Shown: positions 56,491 to 64,000 of the stretch, piece after piece
How positions within the stretch are numbered: position 1 is the first letter of the stretch
Layout of the letters: every line of letters begins with the position of its first letter
From: Przewalskia tangutica
Taxonomy: Eukaryota; Streptophyta; Magnoliopsida; Solanales; Solanaceae
Assembly: GCA_029844215.1 (NCBI GenBank)
Contig: CM056738.1
Span: 71,788,093 to 71,852,092 of the forward strand
Length of the DNA stretch: 64,000 bases
Direction of reading: 5' to 3'
Position numbers and translations under genes: made by a program
Notes under the pieces: generated by a model
What the model was told of the DNA's origin: nothing
Database searches by the model: none
What the model saw: the letters and a program-made list of their open reading frames with translations, nothing else

Positions 56491-57982
56491 TGAAAGTATA
56501 TTTATGTCCTAGAGACAATCTGTATTAGGACAAATGTACTTTATACATATTCATATTTATACTAATGGAGATTAATATTTTGGCATTTGCAGTTGTTGAA
56601 TTATTAGTTGATTGTCTATAATATTCTATAAATACATCCCTAGAGGTTACGTGGTTATTAATAATGTGAGAGATTAACATTATAACGTAACTCTTAAACT
56701 GCCTCGACTAATGATCATCGAGAATGAGATATCGATGATATGTGATACGCCGACATGTGGTCTGCATCATATCCTTTGGGGACTTAGTATGTCTCACATG
56801 CTATGAGTTATGACAACTCGTGATGGACACATGAATACTTTTGAAAGTATTGGTATACCCTGCTGATGTACTGTTTGTTATAGATGTCTAAAGTATCATC
56901 AGCGTGTGGGAGATAGAAGTCCTTAGACTTGAGGTTGATACGCGCCTTGTTTACAAAGTAATGTATTTTGATCCTGTCCTAAGCTGAAATGCCTTATAGG
57001 TTGAGACGCGACTTGTATTGGGTATATTGCGACGTAGATTAAAGGTGATAGTTGAGTCAAGATTAGGATTCATTCCTCGAATGTATCTTCGAGAGAACAC
57101 TCAGATTCTCATATGGTATTAGGTGGACTAAGTCGTTGGCCAATGCAGTAGACATATCTATAATATGGTCTTGTTGTCAGCTAATATAGATAAAATATAA
57201 TGATCAAGTCATTTGGATAGACACTTGACAGATCTTAAGCTTGATCGAGTGTGTCGTGAATGAAAGGATTTTATCTTCCCACATAGAGGTTCAGTTCACA
57301 AGTTTCGTGTAACTATACTTCACATATTGAGTTCGTCTTCCGGCGCAGTCTAGGAGTTTCGTGTAGACCCTAATGTTATTAGTGTCGATACGTGAAGGCA
57401 TGTATGGTAACACTAAGTCAATTGTTTCGTCGATTCAAAGATGTAATCAGAGAGAATATAAATGTATGATTTATAATCGAGACATTAGAATAAATAATGA
57501 TGATTTAATTAAATCGAGATGATATTTCAAAGTTAATTAAAATAGAAAGAGGTAGAATTGGACCAGGGCGCGACTCGTGGGACCCAAGGTCTGAGTTACC
57601 CACTCTGTCTCAGTTTCTGGGCCTGGCCCACTTGAAAACCCTAGCTAATTTTTTCAGCTATAAATAGAGGGTTCAATCTTTATTTTAAGACACCCAATTC
57701 ACTTGAATTATTCTCTGCTAAAACTCTGCCGGATTTCGTAGCTTTCTGAAAGAGTAATTACATCGGAGTCTTGACTTGCAAATCGAGGAACAGTTGCGTG
57801 CTCACCCTCGGTATACACTTGAAGAAGAAGATTCCATATTTGCAAACTGTAAGTGTTCTATTGACGCATTACAATTTATATGTGTTTTCATTATATAATC
57901 ATCCATTAGTTTGACCGCTCGTCGGATTTGAAACATAAATTTTCAAATTTCGCTGCGTGTACGAATCCGACAAAACCCTACA
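56491..57982 (+). repeat. 3' LTR of copia delta
   Basis: TGAAAGTATATTTATGTCCT to AAAACCCTACA, 1492 bp; preceded by the purine-rich AAGTGGAAGAT. TATA box GCTATAAATAGAG near 57657. It lacks the 62-bp GC-rich segment of the 5' LTR. Confidence 0.93.
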
Positions 57983-58148
57983 CATTCGTCATCCAGCCCA
58001 GCCCAATTATGATCACGGCCAGTAGACAATTTTGGTATATATTCCTAGTGTATATTTGGTATATATTAGACTTAATCTTGTACCTTAATTAGTATTGTAA
58101 TATTATCATAATTGTATAGTCAGTATTCATATAGAATAGAGATTTAGA
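57983..58148 (+). repeat. Right part of an alpha-type LTR remnant
   Basis: TTAGACTTAATCTTGTACCT and TTAGTATTGTAATATTATCA match the alpha LTR core; similarity ends at GAGATTTAGA (about 58148), before the normal LTR end. Together with 23391-23490 it is the site into which copia delta inserted. Confidence 0.6.
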
Positions 58149-58500
58149 CTTGTTTCACTTTGATTTGGAAAATGCATAAGGAGGAAAGCTCTTCTTAGAA
58201 GTTCGTGAAGTACCTTTAACAATATAAATATAAAGGACATGATAGGATCGCATTTTCTGTACAGAATGATACAAATATAGAAATAGATGAGATAAAAGAA
58301 TATTGATCTGCCAGAGGCTGCATGGCGTATCTTTCGATTTCCTATTAGTGAAATGTCTCCGGACGATTTACGGTCTTCAGCTGCATCTTGAGGGGCAACA
58401 ATTTGTTTCTTTGAAGAAAACATGGATGTAAATACAATAGTAAACAATCCCATGCTAACAGAGTGCTTCTATATGAACAGAACTGATCGCCACGCTATGG
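58149..58500 (-). other. Small unrecognised minus-strand reading frame
   Basis: The minus strand opens MGLFTIVFTSMFSSKKQIVA at 58453 and continues with a charged stretch (EDRKSSGDISLIGNRKIRHA) and a hydrophobic end. Base composition and the charged part look more gene-like than neighbours, and the sequence begins exactly where LTR similarity ends. It may be the 5' exon of a host gene or a captured gene fragment. I do not recognise the family; the C-terminal part may be intron. Confidence 0.3.
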
Positions 58501-59136
58501 AGCTAAATCTATTGTACAAAGAATTTCCTCAGGTGAAAAATTGAAAGATAAAAGTATCATGAATTGACTTAAATTTGAAATGAAGCATATATCTTAATAT
58601 GTATAGTAGACCATGAGATAAGAGCCTGGGAGTTGAGCGTGCACCTTCTATAACCATGGAAGCTGATCAGATTAAAAGAAGCAAAGAAAAAGAGTTTTTA
58701 TTATGTCCTTTAACCAGTGTCATGAATAACATTATAGAATACGGAATCTTTAGCATCTTTGTGATACGGAAAAGATGATCAACAATATGAGAGATAAAAA
58801 TATTTTGAATTGAGTAAAAAGTTTTTAATTTGAACTGAATATATATAAAAAAAATTGAATTGAGATAAATTTAATTGAATTTGAATTAAAATCGAAGGTA
58901 ATAATATTTTTCAATTTTTTAAATTTGAATTTGAATTGAAGATATCAATATTTGATTTTGAGATGAGAATTTATTGAATTATGACAAGAAAAATATTTGA
59001 ATTGAAAGACAACTTTTTGAATTTGAATTGAAAGATTAAGTATTTTGACTTGAAAGAAGATTACTTGAATTTAAATTTAAAGATAAAAATATAGTCCTAA
59101 TCTATTGGAATAAATCCTATAAAATCCCTTAGGGAC
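58501..59136. other. AT-rich low-complexity spacer
   Basis: From about 58800 to 59090 repeats of TTTGAATTGAAAGAT-like words dominate. No gene seen. Confidence 0.6.
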
Positions 59137-59386
59137 TGTTAAAGTATATATGGGCTTAGTCGTGTGAGCCCATCAATCGTGGGGTCCTTTCCCTTTTCCA
59201 TTATATATTTGATAAATATTAGATTTAGGGTTGTACCTAAATTAGTAGTGTAATGTTACCATAATTTAAAATTAATATTCTTATAGAATAGAGATTCCTA
59301 GGTAGAATAGGAAGAGGATCTTCCTTGTAACTTATATATATATATGCTTTTCATTAATAAGAATAATCAAGGGATTATTTCTTTCA
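59137..59386 (+). repeat. 5' LTR of alpha copy 3
   Basis: TGTTAAAGTATATATGGGCT to GATTATTTCTTTCA, 250 bp. Confidence 0.93.
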
Positions 59387-59398
59387 TGATATCAAGAG
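59387..59398 (+). promoter_or_regulatory. Primer binding site of alpha copy 3
   Basis: TGATATCAAGAG directly abuts the LTR; a one- to two-base variant of the tRNA-iMet-type TGGTATCA(A/G)AG. Confidence 0.8.
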
Positions 59399-59550
59399 TT
59401 TAGGTTCTTTTCCTTGCTTCCGCTTCTCAATTTCTTCTCAAAAATACCGTGCAAATCCCTCCCAAATTCTCATTTTTTTCCAGCAAAAATCCGAGACCTC
59501 CTTCTTATTTTCTACAAATTTCCTTGTCTGAATCTTGTTTGTTCTATCCC

Positions 59551-60630
59551 TATGGTTGATAAGAATAATTTTGATCATGCCCTCTCAGTTTTTAACATTA
59601 AGAGCGTCATTCATATTGTCTTGATCTTGAAAACGTCCAATATGGGACGTGGATGGAGTTATTCAAGATTCATGTTAAAGCACATAAAGTTCTTCACCAC
59701 ATCATCCTTCCTGCTCCTTCAAAAGAGGGTGATAAGGTGACTACATCTAATGTGCTCACTAAAGAAGCAAATCCAGAATTATGGGACATGCTTGATTCCA
59801 AGGTTCTTCAGTGGATTTATGTCACTATTTCCTTGAACCTTTTGCAGACGATTATGGAACCCAACTCCATAGCTATGTCGGCGTGGGATCGATTGCGAGA
59901 TATATTGCAAGATAACAGTCATTCTCAGATTGTTATCCTTGAGCAGAAATTTTCACAGGTGGCTATGGTGAATTTTCAAAACGTTTCTTATCAGAACGCC
60001 TCAAGACTTGCGCACCAACTCAGCAACGTGGGTTCTCCTATTTCTAATAGTCGTCTAGTTCTTCAGATGGTTACAGGCATGTCAGAGGCCTATAACGGTG
60101 TTGCTTCAGTTATTCGTCAGAGTAACCCCCTGCCAGGATTTTATCAAGCCCGTTCTATGCTCACTTTGGAAGAAGCCGGTTTGGCTAAGAAAGTAGCTCT
60201 TGGGGCCAGTCCTGTCGGCATGATGGCTGCTTCCAACTTTTCTCCTTTTAATCCAGCCAACGTGACCCAAAATCACAACAACGGGGGTGGGAAGAAAGGC
60301 CAAAATCGGAAGAATAATGGCAAGAACCGTGGCGGCAACAACGGGGGCAACCGTCAGCAGCAGCAATCCTGGAACCCACAGGGGCCCCCCAGTCAGTGGC
60401 AGTGGGTCCCAGCACCTAAAAGTGCCGCGACACAGCCTTACAGCGCCGCGGTGCCTCAAGACACCGTATACCCGCGCGACCCGCCTTTCTCTCGCCCGGA
60501 CTCGGTTCGGGACCAGCGTATGGGCAGTCCCAACAGTCTAGTATACTTGGGCCTCGCCCCCATCAGGACCACCACGCAGTGGGACACACTCAGACCGACA
60601 TTGAAGCAGCGATGCACACACTTGACCTGA
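59551..60630 (+). pseudogene. copia alpha copy 3 gag
   Basis: Starts MVDKNNFDHALSVFNIKSVI at 59551, shifts frame near 59645 and continues as a long reading: ELFKIHVKAHKVLHHIILPA, ELWDMLDSKVLQWIYVTISL, SAWDRLRDILQDNSHSQIVI, LEQKFSQVAMVNFQNVSYQN and LVLQMVTGMSEAYNGVASVI, the UBN2/gag-polypeptide type. A Gly/Asn/Lys-rich nucleic-acid-binding tail follows (NNGGGKKGQNRKNNGKNRGG). There is no CCHC knuckle. The GC-rich module at 60418-60475 is translated as KSAATQPYSAAVPQ. A frame change near 60500-60580 separates it from protease. Confidence 0.9.
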
Positions 60631-61667
60631 CTCAACCAGACCCTAAATGGTACATGAACACCGGCGCCACTACCCACATGACATCCGATCAAGGTACTCT
60701 TTCGTCTTATTCCAATTTGAGCACTAATCGTGGTATAACTGTTGGTAATGACAGTTCTATTCCAATTAAGGGTTATGGTCATAAAACCTTGTCCCCTCCT
60801 CATCCACCACTTGTCCTGAAAAATACCCTTCATGCCCCAAAATTTATTAAAAATTTGGTATATGTCCGTAGATTCACAACTGATAACTGGGTTTTTATTA
60901 ATTTTGATCCATTTGGATTTTCTGTGAAGGATTTCACGACGGGGAGTCATCTCATGAGGTGTAACAGTAGGAGAGACCTCTATCCAATCACACCAAGTCC
61001 CATCGTCTCGCGTCAAGCTATGTCATCCACCTTTGCAGCTCTTGCTCCTTCCTTGTGGCATGCTAGTCTAGGTCATCCGGGGTAGTCTATTTTATCTTCT
61101 TTAGATAGACAAAAGTTTATTTCTTGTAAGGGTACGCGTAGTACTCCACTTTGTCAATCCTGTGCTTTGGGAAAGATTATTAAATTACCATTTGTAGCTT
61201 AGAATTCTAATACTTCAATGCCATTTGAAATTATTCTTAGTGATTTATGGACATCTCCGGTTCTCAGTTCTATGGGTCATAGTTATTATGTTCTATTCTT
61301 AGATGACTATTCTAAATATTTATGGACGTTTCCAATTGTGAAAATATCTCAAGTTTTTTCCATTTTCATAAAATTTAGAGCTTTCATACGAACACAATTC
61401 GAATGGGTAATCAAAAACATCCAATGTGATAATGGCAGAGAGTATGATAATGGAGAATTTAGGGAGTTTTGTGCTCAAAATGGGATAAGTTTTTGTTTTT
61501 CTTGTCCTCATATGTCTTCAAAAAATGGGAAAGCTGAACGAAAAATTCGTACCATTAATAATATTGTCGGCACTTTATTGGTCATTCTTCCGTTCCTCCA
61601 TTATTTTGGTATCATGCACTACAAATGGCTACCGATCTCCTCAATATTCTTCCCTCTAAAGGTTTGA
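60579..61667 (+). pseudogene. copia alpha copy 3 protease and integrase
   Basis: Protease: DPKWYMNTGATTHMTSDQGT (about 60639-60698); the catalytic Asp of the usual DTG is Asn here, so the protease would be inactive. GAG-pre-integrase: SLWHASLGHPG, then a stop at 61083-61085. Integrase: EIILSDLWTSPVLSSMGHSY with the first Asp, LDDYSKYLWTFPIV, NIQCDNGREYDNGEFREFCA with the second Asp, and KNGKAERKIRTINNIV with the Glu. Another stop is at 61201-61203, and a frame change after about 61590 passes to the next segment. Confidence 0.9.
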
Positions 61668-62176
61668 CATATTCATCCCCTCTAAAAGTGTTATACAATA
61701 AGACTCCGTCATACACTCATCTTAGGGTCTTCGGATGCTTATGTTATCCACTGTTTTCGTCCACTACAATCAACAAACTTCAGGCACGTTCTACTCTTTG
61801 TGTATTTTTGGGTTTTCCGTCAAATCACCGTGGTTATAAATGTTTTGATTTGTCCTCTAAACGAATCATCATTAGTCGTCATGTTCTCTTTGATGAATCC
61901 CAATTTCCCTTCTCTAAAGTAGAAAAACCCGTTTCTAGCTCTTATGATTTTTGGATGATGCTCTCTTCCCCTATATTCTCCGACATTTTTCAGGTTTGCC
62001 AGAAAATACGCAGGTTCCCCAAAACCGCCTCGACGGGCCTGCGTAGGCGCCGCGCGCTAAAATCCTCGAGTCAAGACTGCGCCTGCCTGAGGCGGCGCGC
62101 CAAAACTCCTGCGACCTTCCCAGTTCTTATGGCGTCGCGTCCCTCGCCCCTAGCGCCGCGACGCCCTCGACGGTAA
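61625..62176 (+). pseudogene. copia alpha copy 3 integrase tail and linker
   Basis: MATDLLNILPSKGLTYSSPL, VLYNKTPSYTHLRVFGCLCY, STLCVFLGFPSNHRGYKCFD and RHVLFDESQFPFSKV are the conserved copia integrase C-terminal region. The reading then enters the GC-rich module (62025-62175), giving an Arg/Ala-rich tail (RRRRALKSSSQD). Confidence 0.88.
62025..62175. repeat. GC-rich box-spacer-box module in alpha copy 3
   Basis: AGGCGCCGCGCGCT, a spacer, GGCGGCGCGCC, the spacer AAAACTCCTGCGACCTTCCC plus AGTTCTTAT, GGCGTCGCGTCCC, then AGCGCCGCGACGCC. Same order of box, 26-29-base spacer, box with CCCT, short spacer, box as in the gypsy D LTR. Confidence 0.75.
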
Positions 62177-62227
62177 TTCCTGGAGTTTCCAAAAATTCCC
62201 AAAATTCACCCAATCCAGCCCAGAGTC

Positions 62228-63850
62228 ATGGTCCAATCACTCGTAGTCAACGGGGTATTTTTAAACCAAAATAGACATTTTAATTTGAATTCAAATATTC
62301 TTAAATCACCATTACCCCGTAATCATGTGTCTGCTTTAAATTACCCTAATTGGAAAATTGCCATGACCGAGGAATATAATGCTCTTATTGATAATAAGAC
62401 GTGTGAGTTGATACCCCGTCCATCTGGTATTAATATTAGGTCTATGTGAATTTTTGTTCATAAGAAAAATTCTGATGGTTCATTTGCAAGGCATAAGGCT
62501 AGACTTGTAGGTGATGGTAAGACTCAGCAGATTGGTGTGGATTGTGGTGAGACATTTAGTCCAGTGGTCAAGCCGGCTACTATTCGCACTGTGCTCAGCT
62601 TGACTCTTTCAAAATCATGGTCCATTCATCAGCTAGATGTGAAGAATGCTTTCCTACATGGCGATCTTCATGAGACAGTGTATATACATCAGCCTTTGGG
62701 GATTAGGGATACTAGATATCCTCATCATGTCTGTCTATTGAAGAAGTCCTTGTATGGACTTAAGCAGTCTCCACGAGTTTGGTGTAAGAGGTTTGATGAT
62801 TTTGTTTCGACTATGAGTTTTTCTCACAACAGGTCTGATAATTCATTATTCATATATCGTCGGGTTTCGTCCATGGCTTATATACTACTATATGTTGATG
62901 ATATTATCTTGACAGCCTCTTCTGATGCCTTGCACAAGTCCATTATGACGATGCTCAGTGCTGAGTTTGCCATGAAGGACTTGGGCCCATTGAGTTACTT
63001 TTTGGAGATTGCTGTAACTCGTCATGCAGGTGGATTGTTCTTGTCACAAAGAAAGTATGCAACAGAGATCATTGAGAGGGCTGAGATGTCATCATGTAAG
63101 TCCACTTCTACTCCAGTTGATATTAAATCCAAGTTGGGTGCTGCAGCTGACTCTCCATATGAGGATCCGACCCGCTATCGCAGTCTTGCAGGTGACCTTC
63201 AGTATCTGACATTCACGCGACCTGATATTACATATTCCGTACAGCAGGTGTGTTTGTTTATGCATAATCCTAGAGTGGAACATATGAATGTGCTCAAACG
63301 CATTCTTAGGTACATTCAGGGTACACTTGAGTATGTTTGCATTTGTATCCTCCGTCGACGTCTACACTTGTCTCATACACAGCTGCTGATTGGGGTGGTT
63401 GTCCTGACACCAGACAGTCTACGTCTGGCTATTGCATGTTTTTAGGTAATAATTTGGTCTCATGGTCTGCCAAGCGTCATTCCACTCTTTCACGTTCAAG
63501 TGCAGAGGCCGAGTATAGAGGGGTAGTCAATGTGGTTTCTGAGTCATGTTGGTTACGAAATCTACTGTTATAGCTTCATTGTCCTATTGAGAAAGCTACC
63601 TTGGTATATTGTAATAATATAAGTGCCATCTACCTTTCTGGTAATCCAGTTCAACACCAGCGTACTAAACACATAGAGATGGATATTCACTTTGTTCGAG
63701 AGAAGGTAGCCAAAGGACAAGTACGCGTCTGTCATGTTCCTTCAAGATATCAAATTGCAGACATCTTTACAAAGGGTCTTCCCTCGGTCCTTTTTGAAGA
63801 TTTTAGAGACAGTCTCAGCGTACGAAGACCGTCCTCTATGACTGCGGAGG
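62228..63850 (+). pseudogene. copia alpha copy 3 reverse transcriptase and RNase H
   Basis: RT entry PNWKIAMTEEYNALIDNKTC, a stop at 62447-62449, then GKTQQIGVDCGETFSPVVKP, LDVKNAFLHGDLHETVYIHQ, LKKSLYGLKQSPRVWCKRFD and AYILLYVDDIILTASSDALH (YVDD at 62891-62902). The thumb ends YLTFTRPDITYSVQQVCLFM. A one-base change near 63335 shifts into RNase H: DWGGCPDTRQSTSGYCMFLG, SSAEAEYRGVVNVVSESCWL, a stop near 63571, LVYCNNISAIYLSGNPVQHQ (Asp to Asn in the usual YCDN) and HVPSRYQIADIFTKGLPSVL. Ends at a stop just before the LTR. Confidence 0.92.
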
Positions 63851-63852
63851 TG
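63843..63852 (+). promoter_or_regulatory. Polypurine tract of alpha copy 3
   Basis: TGCGGAGGTG, directly before TGTTAAAAG; other alpha copies have CGGGGGTG here. Confidence 0.75.
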
Positions 63853-64000
63853 TGTTAAAAGTATATATGGGCTTAGCCGTGTGAGCCCATCAGCCGTGGG
63901 GTCCTTTCCCCTTTCCATTGTATATTTGGTAAATATTAGACTTAGGTTTGTACCTAAATTAGTAGTGTAATATTATCATAATTGTAAAGTTAGTATTCTT
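63853..64000 (+). repeat. 3' LTR of alpha copy 3 (incomplete at window end)
   Basis: TGTTAAAAGTATATATGGGC matches 59137 onwards; the last roughly 100 bp lie outside. Confidence 0.92.

Larger units (their letters stand above)
23491..57982 (+). mobile_element. Ty1/copia element, family delta, with 25 kb nested insertion
   Basis: 5' LTR, tRNA-iMet-type primer site, very long leader, gag, integrase, RT, RNase H, polypurine tract, 3' LTR. The RNase H region is split at 30767/56001 by a nest of gypsy elements. Flanks are cattt and cattc, a 5-bp duplication with one mismatch. LTRs match over their whole length apart from a 62-bp GC-rich segment, so age is moderate. Coding parts contain several stops. 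Confidence 0.93.
59137..64000 (+). mobile_element. Ty1/copia element, family alpha copy 3 (nearly full length, 3' LTR cut by window end)
   Basis: 5' LTR, primer site, gag, protease, integrase, linker with GC-rich module, RT, RNase H, polypurine tract and start of the 3' LTR. Left flank five bases are gggac; the right flank is outside the window. The 5' and 3' LTRs are very similar where both are visible, so the copy is fairly young, but several lesions make it inactive. Confidence 0.95.

Overview
The window is nuclear DNA of a flowering plant, probably a eudicot. Plant-type Ty1/copia and Ty3/gypsy LTR retrotransposons dominate it, with tRNA-iMet-type primer sites, a hAT-like miniature element and one intron-containing WD40 gene that matches a plant WDR44-like family. 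There are no bacterial features. Exact species cannot be read from the sequence. Family calls rest on motifs visible in the translations; no database search was run.

Layout. 1-6672: decayed plus-strand copia element (family alpha, copy 1), split by a 2.69 kb solo-LTR-like insertion (3204-5892). 6960-12343: minus-strand copia element (beta) from gag to RNase H, with a truncated 3' LTR. 13145-14565: truncated minus-strand copia (gamma). 14566-15276: LTR-like fragment. 15277-16851: 5'-truncated plus-strand copia (alpha copy 2). 17058-17723: hAT-like non-autonomous element with a perfect 8-bp duplication. 19003-22681: seven-exon WD40 gene whose first exon has a stop and several frame changes. 23029-23291: tiny TRIM-type element. 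23391-23490 and 57983-58148: two halves of an alpha-type LTR remnant. 59137 to the window end: nearly complete copia (alpha copy 3).

The 23.5-58 kb block is a nest of insertions, each dated relative to the others by its target duplication. Copia delta (23491-57982) lies in the LTR remnant. A gypsy element, AB (30768-56000, TSD acact), lies in the RNase H region of delta. A minus-strand gypsy, D (38451-55115, TSD gtaag), lies in the 3' LTR of AB. A plus-strand gypsy, C (39326-48713, TSD gaatc), lies in the 3' LTR of D. AB, C and D have very long LTRs (2.7-3.4 kb) and short internal regions holding gag or gag plus scraps of integrase, so they look like non-autonomous TR-GAG-type derivatives needing pol from elsewhere.

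Two signals are not explained by ordinary annotation. First, the three gypsy leaders share a 34-nt stem-loop whose stem covaries and whose loop holds the palindrome GTGCAC; this fits an RNA dimerisation or packaging signal. Second, a GC-rich box-spacer-box module built on CGCCGCGGCG/CGTCGCGACG palindromes recurs in unrelated elements (copia gag, copia integrase-RT linker, copia LTR and leader, gypsy LTRs in both orientations) and varies strongly between LTR pairs that otherwise match. Part of that variation, and possibly the breaks in the WD40 gene, could be uncorrected sequencing error at methylated C/G-rich sites.
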